From the NCBI RefSeq assembly GCF_005405925.1, contig NZ_BJHV01000001.1, positions 2,232,001 to 2,296,000 of the forward strand: a stretch of 64,000 bases of DNA. The letters are read 5' to 3'. The translations under genes and the position numbers were made by a program. This stretch comes from Streptomyces antimycoticus. Its GTDB lineage: Bacteria; Actinomycetota; Actinomycetes; Streptomycetales; Streptomycetaceae. Below the pieces are notes generated by a model. That model did not search any database. It was not told the origin of the DNA and saw nothing but the letters and a program-made list of their open reading frames with translations. This document shows, one piece after another, positions 9,401-17,504 of this stretch (within the stretch, counting starts at the first letter, position 1; the number at the start of each line of letters is the position of its first letter).

Positions 9401-9851
9401 CTCAGGCGGCGTGGTCCGGCTGCGAGATCTTGACACCGGAGCCTGCCTGCGGACCTGGACCGGCCCCCGGGAACCGATCCTGTCGGCGTGCCTGAGCGCC
9501 GACGGCCGCCTGGCCATGTCCACACACCAGGTCATGTCCTCGGGCGCCGAGGACGAACCGATCCGGCTGTGGGACGCCGGTTCCGGGAGATGCGTACGCG
9601 AGTTCGCGGGGCACGAGGGCTGGGTCTCCGCCGTGCGGTTCACACCCGACGCCCGGTTCGCCTTCTCGGCCGGCCACGACAGAACCGTACGGATGTGGGA
9701 GGTCGCCACCGGCCGATGCCTGCACGTGCTCGAAGGGCACCAACAACGCATCCGGCACCTCGAACTCACCCCCGACCTGCGCAACTTGGTCTCGGCGGGA
9801 GACGACGGCATCCGGCTCTGGGACCTCGACTGGGAGCTGGCGGCCGACTGA
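6426..9851 (+). CDS. Ser/Thr protein kinase with TPR-like linker and split WD40 array
   Basis: 1141 residues from GTG 6426 with GAGGA eight bases upstream. Residues 20-290 are a Hanks-type kinase: GRGGMG loop, Lys49 in AVK, catalytic loop HQDVKPAN (148-155, Gln replacing the usual Arg), and DFG at 168-170. A TPR-like helical pair follows (residues about 315-400). Two WD40 blocks lie at about 455-770 and 855-1140, recognisable by repeated RLWD/RIWD ends and SADGR/TPDGR turns, separated by a short helical insert. No transmembrane segment is seen, so it is cytosolic. The propeller probably recruits substrates or senses partners. It lies just upstream of an FHA-kinase gene, suggesting a phospho-relay pair. 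Confidence 0.9.
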   Translation: MNAPTSPAVWVTGETVDGRYRVIGELGRGGMGVVHRVRHLGWGIDMAVKSSRPELFRSPGDQELFVREAEAWVSLGLHPNVCACHYVRVIDGVPRVFAEYVDGGSLAEWIGDGRLHAGDARQALARVLDTAVQAARGLEHAHRADLVHQDVKPANILLDGTGAAKITDFGLARSKAATAPTDLQAAPGVSVLVPFGGMTVGYASPEQLAGEPVGRRSDVYSFAVSVLEMFTGGVHWAAGSVAGLALEEYLADPSNPVAAPPEVAHLLRRCLRQHPAHRPASMADIADVLAGIYEQTTGSAYPRPASQAADLRADELNNRGLSLLDLDRTADAEHAFDQALAVDPHHVGAVYNGGLFRWRTGAITDDELVARLEAIPRGSGASSWQVRLFLARVHLERGDLAAAHDLLDALARERPDDTDVRAALRVAASGTVVDARHTGTRMFGEPFALPFAPVELLARHEVMGYLPIRFTPDGRRALSGHWDGVLRLWDTATGAQRLAVEGHRTQVLGVDLTPDGSYALSTSRDGTVQFWDLRAGRCTRVIRSAARATGCPVRLSADGRIGVWQGVDGRVQVWEPRTGSHRWSLGAALEDGALDGSQYEVSADGRHVLTAEEDGARLWNVADGRCRVLAAGSATHALCFSPDGRMVAVAGKDRVIRLWDVGNGRQVGTSRTLTGLTAAAGHLAFADSGRLLLSGTTGDHTVQIWELSSGRCLRTFTAHAYGMHHVGFPDGDDRFGCSVGGHPELPLHRWRLPDTAYAAEPHVIKPREYAEVSRLGGLAEGLLAEARQAMSNGRHRSAFDLLTRAREIPGYERAPQVLAAWHELGRSAHHVRLRSAWSRPLDAGHLSFGAITAIGVAAGVRLAVSGQSDGTVRIWDLDSGACTHVLDDHPGRVGGVALSDDGRHVLCEGTKPLAIIRRRLADGECRRLTPDWDMRRTIMFTGDGRYAWLGSGDGVLRRWDLDDDRCVTTITGNGPVNVISTAADGRLAAVGDSGGVVRLRDLDTGACLRTWTGPREPILSACLSADGRLAMSTHQVMSSGAEDEPIRLWDAGSGRCVREFAGHEGWVSAVRFTPDARFAFSAGHDRTVRMWEVATGRCLHVLEGHQQRIRHLELTPDLRNLVSAGDDGIRLWDLDWELAAD

Positions 9852-9932
9852 GCGGAGCGGGATGCGTACGGTCCGACGCCGCAGACAGCACGCGCACCTT
9901 CACCGTCTCGCCCCCGAAGCACTCCCCCCTCC

Positions 9933-9992
9933 CCCACACCCACACCCACACCCACACCCACACCCACACCCACACCCACACCCACACCCACA
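9933..9992 (+). repeat. Ten perfect tandem CCCACA hexamers
   Basis: Sixty bases made of exactly ten CCCACA units lie between the two kinase genes and end one base before the Shine-Dalgarno core of the second. Perfect microsatellites of this length are unusual in actinomycete DNA and are prone to slippage. Copy-number change would alter the distance between promoter and start codon or the leader structure, without changing the protein. Confidence 0.95.
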
Positions 9993-10007
9993 AGGAGACG
10001 ATCCTCT

Positions 10008-11375
10008 GTGACGCCCTCGGCCACCATCAGGCTCACCCTTGTCGAGGGCCGGGTGAAGCCCGGCGTGTACGTCTTCGAGGAGCGCACCACCTGCGTCCTC
10101 GGCCGCTCCACCGACTGTTCGCCACAACTGCCCGACGACCCCGACCACAAGACCGTCTCCCGCCACCACTGCCTGCTCGACATCAACCCGCCGGACATCC
10201 GCATCCGCGACTTCGGCAGCCTCAACGGCACGTACGTCAACGGCGAGAAGATCGGCCAGCGGCGCCGCGGCCTCACTCCCGAGGAGGCCGTCGGGGATTC
10301 CTACCCCGAGCACGACCTCAAGGACGGCGACCGGATCCGCCTCGGTGACACGGTGTTCCGCGTCGACATCACGCGGCCGCAGGTCGCCACGCTGAGGCTC
10401 GAGCGCTGCGCCAAGTGCGAGCGCGAGCTGGGCGACGAGGCGGGCGGCCGCCCCGGCGAGTTGTTGTGCGCCGCCTGTCAGGCCCGGCCCGACGCCGTGC
10501 TCAAGCTGCTGCTCGAGCTGGCGCACGGCGGCCGCGCCGACCTCAAGGCCATCCGCGGCTACTCGATGATCCGGGAGCTCGGCCGTGGCGGCATGGGCGC
10601 GGTGTACCTGGCCCGGCACGAGGCCACCGGTGTCGAGGTGGCACTGAAGGTGATGCTGCCGAAGGTGGCGGCGAGCGAGACGGCGCGCGCCCGGTTCCTG
10701 CGCGAGGTGGCGCTCACCCGGGCAATGAAGCATCCGCACGTCGTCGCGCTGCACGACGCGGGCTTCGGATACGGAACCTTCTATCTGACAACCGAGTTCT
10801 GCACCGGCGGCAGCCTGGACCGGCTCGTCGCCGAACGCGGCGGGCGACTCCCGGTCGAGGAAGCGGTGCCCCTCGCGGTGCAGGCGCTCAAGGGCCTGGA
10901 ACACGCGCACGGGCAGGGGGTCGTCCACCGCGACCTGAGCCCCTCCAACATCCTGCTGCACAGGGAGACCGACGGCTCGACGACGGCGAAGATCGCGGAC
11001 TTCGGCATCGGAAAGGCCTTTGACCAGGCGGGCCTGAGCGGGCTGACACGTACCGGCACCACCGTGGGCAAACCGATGTTCATGCCGCGCCAACAGGTCA
11101 TCGACTTCCGCAAGGCCACCCCTGCCGTGGACATCTGGGCATTTGCCGCCTGCCTGTACCACACGCTGACCGGAAGGACCCCGCGCGAGTTCCCGCGCGC
11201 CAAGGACCCCTGGCAGGTCGTCCTGCAGGAGCCCGCGATCCCGATCCGCCGCCGCGACCCGGCCATCCCACGACGCCTCGCGGAGGTCATCGACACGGCG
11301 CTGCGGGAGCACCCCGAGATCGGCTACGCGAGCGCGGCGGAACTGCGCGTGGCGCTGGAGCAGGCGGTCCGCTGA
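10008..11375 (+). CDS. FHA domain - zinc ribbon - Ser/Thr protein kinase
   Basis: 455 residues from GTG 10008, with AAGGAG ten bases upstream directly after the hexamer repeat. Residues 20-118 are an FHA phosphothreonine-binding domain (LGRSTDC, SRHH at 51-54, DFGSLNGTYVNG). Cys134, Cys137, Cys154 and Cys157 form a C-x2-C pair typical of a zinc ribbon. Residues 185-450 are a Hanks kinase: GRGGMG, Lys214, HRDLSPSN at 307-314, DFG at 331-333. No membrane helix. The FHA domain probably binds its own or the upstream kinase's phosphothreonines. FHA and ribbon on the N-terminal side of a bacterial kinase is an uncommon order. Confidence 0.9.
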   Translation: MTPSATIRLTLVEGRVKPGVYVFEERTTCVLGRSTDCSPQLPDDPDHKTVSRHHCLLDINPPDIRIRDFGSLNGTYVNGEKIGQRRRGLTPEEAVGDSYPEHDLKDGDRIRLGDTVFRVDITRPQVATLRLERCAKCERELGDEAGGRPGELLCAACQARPDAVLKLLLELAHGGRADLKAIRGYSMIRELGRGGMGAVYLARHEATGVEVALKVMLPKVAASETARARFLREVALTRAMKHPHVVALHDAGFGYGTFYLTTEFCTGGSLDRLVAERGGRLPVEEAVPLAVQALKGLEHAHGQGVVHRDLSPSNILLHRETDGSTTAKIADFGIGKAFDQAGLSGLTRTGTTVGKPMFMPRQQVIDFRKATPAVDIWAFAACLYHTLTGRTPREFPRAKDPWQVVLQEPAIPIRRRDPAIPRRLAEVIDTALREHPEIGYASAAELRVALEQAVR

Positions 11376-11441
11376 GCCCTGACCGCGGCAGTTACGCGGG
11401 AGAAACCGGCCGCTTGTCCGACAGGACTGTCTCAGGCGTTC

Positions 11442-12014
11442 TCAGACGTCCGTGATGTGAACTCGTTCGCCTTGCTGCCCGTAGAGCACGATGGTCTCCG
11501 CCGACATATCGTCCCGAGCGTTGCCGATCCAGTGAGGCGCGTTCGTATCGAACTCCGCCGCTTCGCCCGCCGTCAGTTCCGTCCGGGTACCGGTGAGGAC
11601 CAGGTGGACCGCCCCATGGAGCACGTAGAACCACTCTCGGCCGGGATGCCTATGAAATTTCGGCGGCGGGAGTCGCGAAACCGGCGGATAGATCACCTTG
11701 TACGCCTGCAAGCCGCCTGTTTTCATGCCCAGCGGCACGAATGTCAGCCCATGTTTGCGAAAGGGGCGCAAGTGGACCCGCGGATCGGCAGTGGCGGGCG
11801 CGGCAACCAGTTCATCGAGCGGCACAGCGTAGGCGCGGGCCAGCGGCAATAGCTGTTCCAGAGTCGGACGAATGTGTCCGCGTTCGAGCCGAGAGATGGT
11901 GCTCGGTGTGAGCCCCGTGCGTTCCGCCAGATCGGTGAGGGTGACGCCGAGAGCCTTGCGGAAGCCCCGCAGCCTCGGACCGACGTTCTGCAATACCGCT
12001 TCGTCTTCCGTCAC
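11442..12014 (-). CDS. XRE-family regulator with C-terminal cupin domain
   Basis: 190 residues from GTG 12014, with GGAGG upstream. The frame stays open further upstream but without a credible start. Residues about 8-65 are a helix-turn-helix (LRGFRKALGVTLTDLAERTG, STISRLERGHIRPTLEQL). Residues about 110-185 are a cupin with HRHPGREWFYVLHG and HWIGNARDD, where a small effector would bind. XRE-cupin regulators commonly control an adjacent catabolic or stress gene. A perfect inverted repeat lies between this gene and the divergent alpha/beta hydrolase, so mutual control is likely (inference). Confidence 0.88.
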   Translation of the reverse strand: MTEDEAVLQNVGPRLRGFRKALGVTLTDLAERTGLTPSTISRLERGHIRPTLEQLLPLARAYAVPLDELVAAPATADPRVHLRPFRKHGLTFVPLGMKTGGLQAYKVIYPPVSRLPPPKFHRHPGREWFYVLHGAVHLVLTGTRTELTAGEAAEFDTNAPHWIGNARDDMSAETIVLYGQQGERVHITDV

Positions 12015-12049
12015 TGGCCGGCTCCTCCACTCGGATCCACCCGGGGCCA

Positions 12050-12069
12050 TTTTTGCAATCCTGCAAAAA
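12050..12069. promoter_or_regulatory. Perfect inverted repeat, probable XRE-cupin operator
   Basis: TTTTTGCA-ATCC-TGCAAAAA is an 8+4+8 perfect palindrome in the 94-base gap between the divergent XRE-cupin and hydrolase genes. It is strikingly AT-rich for this DNA. A further CTGCAG and CCGCAA follow at once, so more than one regulator dimer might bind. Confidence 0.6.
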
Positions 12070-12108
12070 AGTCTGCAGAACCGCAAGGTCGCACCTGAGG
12101 ATCGCGGC

Positions 12109-13188
12109 ATGAACCTGACTCGCGACCACAGGCGCCCTCCCGGCCGACGCCTCCTCCTCGGAGCCGGTGCGCTGGCCCTCTCACTCGCCGTGGGCAGTAC
12201 TGCCGGGTGCGATGGGCACGACGGGGCCGCCGCATCACCTCCCGCTACCGTCTCGACGGCCGGGCCGGCGGCGTCGTACGACGCCGCGACGAAGCATGAC
12301 GCAGAGTTCAACGCGACGTTCAAGCACAAGTTCTCGACCATCCGCGGTGTGCGCATGCACTACGTCACCGGCGGCAAGGGCCCGGCACTGGTGCTGCTGC
12401 ACGGCTGGCCGCAGACGTGGTACGAGTGGCGGAAGATCATGCCGGCTCTCGCCAAGCATCACACCGTATACGCTCTCGATCTCCCCGGCCTCGGCGACAG
12501 CAAGGGAAGCCCGGAGAGCTTCGACAAAAAGACCCTGGCGCGTTACGTCCACGGTCTCCTGCGTGACCAGATCGGACTCGGCAGGTTCGACCTGGTCGCA
12601 CACGACCTCGGCGGTGGCGTCGGATTCCAGTACGTCTCGCAGTTCCCCGGACAGGTGAACTCTTATGTACACATGGACTATCCGCTCCCCGGGCGGAAGC
12701 TCCCCGCCGCGCAGTACCGGACCTTCTCCTGGCACATGGCCTTCAACAGTCAGCAGGCGATCCCCGAGAAACTCGTCGACAACCCGAGCGACGTGCGCGA
12801 GTACCTCACGGCGTTCTATCCGCAAGTCGCCTACGGCGGAACGTCATTCGGCGGCAAGAGGACACGGTCCCCCTTCACCGAGGCGGAAATCAACGAGTAC
12901 GTCCGCACCTACAGCCGCCCGGACGTACTGCACGCGGGATTCGAGCTCTACCGAAGCCTGGACAAAGACGAACGTGACAACACCGCGGCCGCCGGTATCA
13001 ACACCCGCACCCTCCTCCTCACGGCAACCGGCTCACTCGCCTCCACCCGCCCCACTCTGACGCCGACGCTGCGCAACATCACACGCGCAGTCGAGATTCC
13101 CACATCGGGCCACTGGCTCGCGGAGGAAAACCCCGAGGCCATCGTGCGTGAGATCCTCTCGTTCATCAGCAAGACTGGAACGAAGTAG
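12109..13188 (+). CDS. Secreted (lipoprotein) alpha/beta hydrolase, epoxide hydrolase/haloalkane dehalogenase type
   Basis: 359 residues from ATG 12109. The N-terminus RRPPGRRLLLG followed by a hydrophobic run and STAGC (Cys34) looks like a lipoprotein signal, possibly exported by the Tat route because of the paired arginines. The hydrolase fold has the oxyanion motif HGWPQTWYEW, the nucleophile elbow AHDLGGG with Asp, and a late GHWLAEENPE with the catalytic His. An Asp nucleophile fits epoxide hydrolases or dehalogenases rather than Ser esterases. It is divergent from the XRE-cupin regulator and shares its palindrome. Substrate unknown. Confidence 0.85.
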   Translation: MNLTRDHRRPPGRRLLLGAGALALSLAVGSTAGCDGHDGAAASPPATVSTAGPAASYDAATKHDAEFNATFKHKFSTIRGVRMHYVTGGKGPALVLLHGWPQTWYEWRKIMPALAKHHTVYALDLPGLGDSKGSPESFDKKTLARYVHGLLRDQIGLGRFDLVAHDLGGGVGFQYVSQFPGQVNSYVHMDYPLPGRKLPAAQYRTFSWHMAFNSQQAIPEKLVDNPSDVREYLTAFYPQVAYGGTSFGGKRTRSPFTEAEINEYVRTYSRPDVLHAGFELYRSLDKDERDNTAAAGINTRTLLLTATGSLASTRPTLTPTLRNITRAVEIPTSGHWLAEENPEAIVREILSFISKTGTK

Positions 13189-13208
13189 TACTCAAACTCG
13201 GCCACGAG

Positions 13209-13388
13209 CACCTGAGCCGCCACGACCTGGGCCGCACCGGCCTGACCTGAATGGCAGACGCCGGAGTCCCCGTCCACGTTCTGCGAAGAATCGCCGGACA
13301 CGGCTCGCCGGCCACCACCCAGCGCCACCTCCACCCGAGCAGAAGGTCGATCCACCTCGCCGGAGCAGCACTGAGCAGCTACCTGACG
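13209..13388 (+). pseudogene. C-terminal remnant of a tyrosine recombinase
   Basis: The translated segment HDLGRTGLT-stop-MADAGVPVHVLRRIAGHGSP and TTQRHLHPSRRS matches the C-terminal catalytic region of actinomycete phage/ICE integrases, which normally read HDLRHTGLTWMADAG and end with the tyrosine segment TTQRYLH. Here a TGA replaces the Trp codon and the catalytic Tyr is His. The N-terminal two thirds are missing. It is the scar of an integrated element. Confidence 0.7.
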
Positions 13389-13648
13389 CGAAACGACCCG
13401 CTGACCAGGAACGTCTTCCTGGCTAGCAGGTCGTCTCGGCACCGTCGGGACGACAGGATGTGAACCTGCGGCCCCTGACCGCTCACACTCCCGCCGACGC
13501 CACTGCCCTGGCTGCGCGTGCCGTGGCAGACATCGACATCCGCGCGTCCCCTCCCAGGACCGGGGCCGCTCTCATGAACGCCGGTCCGGCCGGCCCAAGG
13601 CCACCGGATACAGTGCGCGAGACGGCAGCCTGGTCAGGGAGGGGAAGC

Positions 13649-14869
13649 ATGACCGACACCAGCAACACCCGGCCCGCCGAGGGTGAAGCGCAAGCGCAAC
13701 GGCAGAGCCGACTGCGCCGACTGACGCACTACATCCCCCTGATCGCCCCCGTCCTGCTGTGGGCCGTGCCCTGCTGGGTGCTCCTGCACACCGGCCAGCA
13801 CTGGCCACTGCCCGTCACGCTGGTCGGCACCGCCCTGTTCGCCCTCGGTCTCATCGGCATGCCGCTCGCGATGGTGCGCGGCCACGGCCGGCGCCAGCAG
13901 GATCGGGCGGCGATCATCGGCGACACCCTGCTGGGCACCAGCTGGACTCTGTTCACCTGGTCCGTTCTGCTCGGCGTCCTCTTGCGGCTCGCCCTGACCG
14001 TGGCCGGCGTCGGCGAGAGCCAGGACCGGGCCCGAATCGTCACCTGGGCCGTCCTCGGCATCACCGCCGTACTGCTCGGCTGGGGGTACGCCGAGGCCCG
14101 ACGCGTGCCACGCGTGCGCCAACTCGACGTGCAACTCCCACGGCTGGGAGCCGGGTTGGACGGCATCCGCGTCGTCCTCATCACCGACACCCACTACGGC
14201 CCGCTCGATCGCACTCGCTGGTCGGCGCGGGTATGCGAGACGGTGAACACTCTGGAAGCCGACCTGGTCTGCCACACCGGCGACATCGCGGACGGCACGG
14301 CCGAACGCCGCCGCGCCCAGGCCGCCCCGCTCGGTACCGTGCGGGCCACCCGGGCCCGGGTATACGTCACCGGCAACCACGAGTACTACAGCGAGGCCCA
14401 GGGCTGGGTCGACCTGATGGACGAGCTGGGCTGGGAGCCGCTGAGCAACCGCCATCTGCTACTCGAACGCGGAGGCGACACCCTCGTGGTCGCCGGAGTG
14501 GATGACGTCACCGCCGAGTCCTCCGGCCTGGCAGGCCACCGCGCCCACCTCGCCCAAGCCTTGAACGGCGCCGACCCCGACCTACCCGTCCTGCTCCTGG
14601 CACACCAGCCCAAGTTCATCGACCGGGCAGCAGCCGCCGGCATCGACCTCCAACTCTCCGGCCACACCCACGGCGGCCAGATCTGGCCCTTCCACCACCT
14701 CGTCCGCATCGACCAGCCCGCCCTCGCCGGCCTCAGCCACCACGGCCCCCGCACCCTCCTCTACACCAGCCGCGGCACCGGCTTCTGGGGCCCGCCATTC
14801 CGCGTCTTCGCCCCCAGCGAGATCACCCTGCTCGTACTCCGCTCCCCGCACCTGCTCCCCTCGACATAG
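13649..14869 (+). CDS. Membrane-anchored metallophosphoesterase
   Basis: 406 residues from ATG 13649, preceded by GGGAGGGGA; the longer open frame upstream lacks a good start. Four hydrophobic helices occupy roughly residues 28-155. The catalytic domain follows with all calcineurin-like metal motifs: LITDTHYG (DxH), CHTGDIADG (GDxxD), VTGNHEYY (GNHE), LAHQPKF, and SGHTHGGQIWPF. Related membrane proteins (YkuE/YaeI type) hydrolyse lipid-linked or nucleotide phosphodiesters outside the cytoplasm. It stands alone between integrase and transposase scars. Substrate not inferable. Confidence 0.88.
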   Translation: MTDTSNTRPAEGEAQAQRQSRLRRLTHYIPLIAPVLLWAVPCWVLLHTGQHWPLPVTLVGTALFALGLIGMPLAMVRGHGRRQQDRAAIIGDTLLGTSWTLFTWSVLLGVLLRLALTVAGVGESQDRARIVTWAVLGITAVLLGWGYAEARRVPRVRQLDVQLPRLGAGLDGIRVVLITDTHYGPLDRTRWSARVCETVNTLEADLVCHTGDIADGTAERRRAQAAPLGTVRATRARVYVTGNHEYYSEAQGWVDLMDELGWEPLSNRHLLLERGGDTLVVAGVDDVTAESSGLAGHRAHLAQALNGADPDLPVLLLAHQPKFIDRAAAAGIDLQLSGHTHGGQIWPFHHLVRIDQPALAGLSHHGPRTLLYTSRGTGFWGPPFRVFAPSEITLLVLRSPHLLPST

Positions 14870-14978
14870 CACTCGACGGGCCGACACAACCGCCTGGAGC
14901 AGTCCACGAGGCGAGGGATGCGGCGTCGACGGATGACCGGGCCCGTCTCGCTGCCGACAAGATACGGACCATTCCCGG

Positions 14979-15091
14979 GCCGAACTTGAGGCCGAGTGCG
15001 CACGACTGGTCGCGCTCGGGGCGGTCCACGTGCGAACGCTGTTTGCCGACGAGGACAACGAGTCGTGCATCCCGATGCTGGACATCGGGGC
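14979..15091 (+). pseudogene. Fragment of a VOC (glyoxalase-like) domain protein
   Basis: The frame reads ECARLVALGAVHVRTLFADE then DNESCIPMLDIG, resembling the second half of a small VOC-superfamily protein in which an EGNEFC-like metal region would follow. It has no start, no end and is cut by a transposase fragment. Confidence 0.35.
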
Positions 15092-15230
15092 AACGGGCTG
15101 GTGCCCCCGGTAACCGCCGTCCGCGATGACCGTGGTCCGGCCGACGGCGGCATCCGGACTGCCCTCCTCGTCGGCGTCTCGTCCGGAAACGCCCACGACA
15201 GCGAAGGGCCGCAGCCCATGAGCGACTCGT
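15085..15230 (-). pseudogene. IS5-type transposase fragment
   Basis: Minus-strand translation gives GVSGRDADEEGSPDAAV and VIADGGYRGHQP, the middle of an IS5/IS1647-like DDE transposase where the second catalytic Asp sits in the DGGYRG motif. Both ends are missing and flanking pieces are in other frames. It marks a decayed insertion sequence between the phosphoesterase and the serine hydrolase. From here to 15558 nothing else coding is supported. Confidence 0.6.
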
Positions 15231-15573
15231 CCGCCTCACCACATAGGAGACGGTCTGACCCCCGCCACCGCGACATCCTGGCCGTCGAAGGTAAGGACGC
15301 GCCGGTTCCCGGCCCATGACGGTCAGTCCCCAGGCGAGCGCCCGGCTGCTGGCTGAAGCTCCGAAGCTCCCATCCTTGCCGTCAGCCGTCACTGCCAAGG
15401 GGATCGCCCCCTTGCGCCTCCACGACCAGGCGTTTCCTCGTGCCTCAACCTTTGCCGTAGATACCCCATGGGGGTATTCTCCTGCTGTTCCAAGAACGCA
15501 TCCCTGAGTAAACGGCAAAGTTGTCCGAGTTGCTCGGCTGACAGCTACCTGATCAGACATGGAGGCGGGTGCA

Positions 15574-16689
15574 ATGAACGTTGAGGGCTTCGCTGAGGAC
15601 GGGTATGACGCGGTGCGTCAGGTCTTCCAGCGGCTGGTGGACAGCGGCCTGGAAACAGGGGCAGGCGTCTCGGTCTGGCGGGAGGGCCGCGAGGTCGTAC
15701 GGCTGAACGCGGGGTGGGTTGATGCGGGACGGAGCCGTCCCTGGCGTGGCGACACTCTGGTCCAGCCATACTCGCTGTCGAAGTCGTTCGTCACACTCGC
15801 CGCCCTGGTGGCGGTTCGCGACGGTGCGCTGGGACTGGACGAGCCGATCGCCAGGTACTGGAGCGAGTACGGGGTCCGGGGCAAGGACCGGACCACCCTC
15901 CGTCACGTGCTCACACACCGGGCGGGTCAGCCGCGCTTCGCGCCCGAAGCCGCAGGTCTTGACCTGCTGGATGACAGCGGGCTGCGGGCAAGCTTGGCAC
16001 AGGCGGCGCCGGAGTACGTTCCCGGGACTTTACTCGGGGAACACGCACTGACCTACGGCCACCTAGTCGACGGCATCCTGCGCGCGGGCGCCGGGGCCAC
16101 ACTGGGAGAGATATTCAACGATACGGTGCGGCCCGCGCTGAACCTCGACGCCTGGTTCGGCGTGCCGGATCACGCGCTGAACCGCGTCGCCGACCTGGAG
16201 TACGCGGATGTGAGCTGGCCGCAGCTACTCCACGCGGCACCGTGGCTTCAGATCCCCGCCGGAGCCCTGGACACGGAGCGGGCCAACTCCCGGGCCTGGC
16301 GGCAATCGGTCTTCGGAGCGGTCAACCTGCACACGACCGCGACGGCAATGGCTGCGTTCTTCTCCCACCTCACCAACGAGGACGGACCAGTACGAGAACT
16401 GCTCGGGAGTCGGCTGCACACCGAGTTCCTCGCCCCCCAAGTCACTGACTACGACGAGGTCTTCGGCACCGAGATCACCTGGACACTGGGCTTCGTACGC
16501 GACAAGGGCAAGATCGCCAAAGGTGGGATCGGCGGCTCCGTGGCCTGGTGGTCACTCCGGCATCACCACGCCTGCGCCTACCTGACGCGCCGATTGGACG
16601 ATCACTGCCGGGCCGCCGAAATCGCCGCAGCCTTGGGCGATGACCTGACCGTGGTGGGCGAGGATTCGGCATTTGAGCCGCGCCCGTAG
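15574..16689 (+). CDS. Beta-lactamase-family serine hydrolase
   Basis: 371 residues from ATG 15574, chosen over ATG 15559 because GGAGG lies eight bases before it. The class C beta-lactamase/esterase fold shows SLSK (SxxK nucleophile), LRHVLTHRAG, a YGH triad in place of YxN, and GGIGGSVAWW in the KTG position. No signal peptide is visible, so it is probably a cytoplasmic esterase or amidase (EstB type) rather than a drug-inactivating beta-lactamase. It is flanked by an IS scar upstream and a convergent DUF305 gene downstream. Confidence 0.87.
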   Translation: MNVEGFAEDGYDAVRQVFQRLVDSGLETGAGVSVWREGREVVRLNAGWVDAGRSRPWRGDTLVQPYSLSKSFVTLAALVAVRDGALGLDEPIARYWSEYGVRGKDRTTLRHVLTHRAGQPRFAPEAAGLDLLDDSGLRASLAQAAPEYVPGTLLGEHALTYGHLVDGILRAGAGATLGEIFNDTVRPALNLDAWFGVPDHALNRVADLEYADVSWPQLLHAAPWLQIPAGALDTERANSRAWRQSVFGAVNLHTTATAMAAFFSHLTNEDGPVRELLGSRLHTEFLAPQVTDYDEVFGTEITWTLGFVRDKGKIAKGGIGGSVAWWSLRHHHACAYLTRRLDDHCRAAEIAAALGDDLTVVGEDSAFEPRP

Positions 16690-16763
16690 GGTCCGCTGCG
16701 TGTCGAGGAGGGCCAGCGGGTGCGGCTGGACTTCGTGAGCGATCAGCGGCCCGGCCGATCGGG

Positions 16764-17390
16764 TCAGCTTGTCCGGAGCATCTTCCGCATCTGGGCGATT
16801 TCAGCGGTCTGGGTGATGACGATGCGGTTGGCGAGTGCCTTGGCCGGACCATAGGAACCGTGCTTTTTCTCGGCTTTCGCCATCTGGACCGCGCCTCCGT
16901 GGTGCTTGATCATCATGGTCAGGAACATGGTGTCGAAGGACTTGCCGGAGGCGCGGTTCAGTGCGTGCATCTCCTTCCTGTTCATCATGCGCGCCATGCC
17001 CGAGGGATGGCCGTGGCGCATGCCGTACATGCCTCGTGGGACCTTTTCACCCCATGCATTCAGCCAGCCGGCCATGGTCCGGATCTCTGACGCCTGCTCC
17101 TTCTTGATCTTCACCGCGAGGGCCTTGACATCACTGGAGGAGGCGCGCGTCCGGGCCATTTCCGCCATCGCGATGGCCTGGCGGTGGTGCAGGATCATCG
17201 TCTGGGCGAACGTGACGTCGGCCTGATTGTGTTTGTCGGCATGGGTTTCCACTTCGGCGGAGGCAGGGGCGCCGAGAGTGGCAGTGGCCCTGGTGGTGTG
17301 GTAGCCGCCGAAGGCGGACACGAGAAGCGCGGCCGCCGCTGTTGCAGCCACCGCTGCGGCGCGAACGGGGAGGGACCGGGCTGCGTTCAT
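16764..17390 (-). CDS. DUF305 secreted protein
   Basis: 208 residues from ATG 17390 with AGGAGGT upstream. A hydrophobic N-terminal segment (about residues 10-30) looks like a signal or anchor without a lipobox Cys. Two DUF305 half-repeats follow, each with a paired-His motif: MILHHRQAIAMAEMA and MMIKHHGGAVQMAKAE. DUF305 proteins are ferritin-like, Met/His-rich extracytoplasmic proteins usually found with copper genes. The broken copper ATPase next door fits this. Function by association only. Confidence 0.85.
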   Translation of the reverse strand: MNAARSLPVRAAAVAATAAAALLVSAFGGYHTTRATATLGAPASAEVETHADKHNQADVTFAQTMILHHRQAIAMAEMARTRASSSDVKALAVKIKKEQASEIRTMAGWLNAWGEKVPRGMYGMRHGHPSGMARMMNRKEMHALNRASGKSFDTMFLTMMIKHHGGAVQMAKAEKKHGSYGPAKALANRIVITQTAEIAQMRKMLRTS

Positions 17391-17504
17391 GATCGGAGAC
17401 CTCCTGCTCTGGCTGACGGAAAGTGCCGGGACATGGCGAGTACCCGTGCAGCCGTTCAGCATCGTTCGCCTCCGAATCCCGCAGGCCGAGTCGTCGCCAC
17501 TCGC

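Noticed and set aside
7791..10276. Large minus-strand ORFs opposite the WD40 kinase and across the hexamer repeat
   Set aside because: The repeat is translated into an artificial (GV)n or (GC)n run, and the plus strand has a full kinase.
14582..15560. Possible proteins across 14.6-15.5 kb on the minus strand
   Set aside because: Only the short DGGYRG transposase segment is family-like; the rest is antisense to the phosphoesterase or unrelated.
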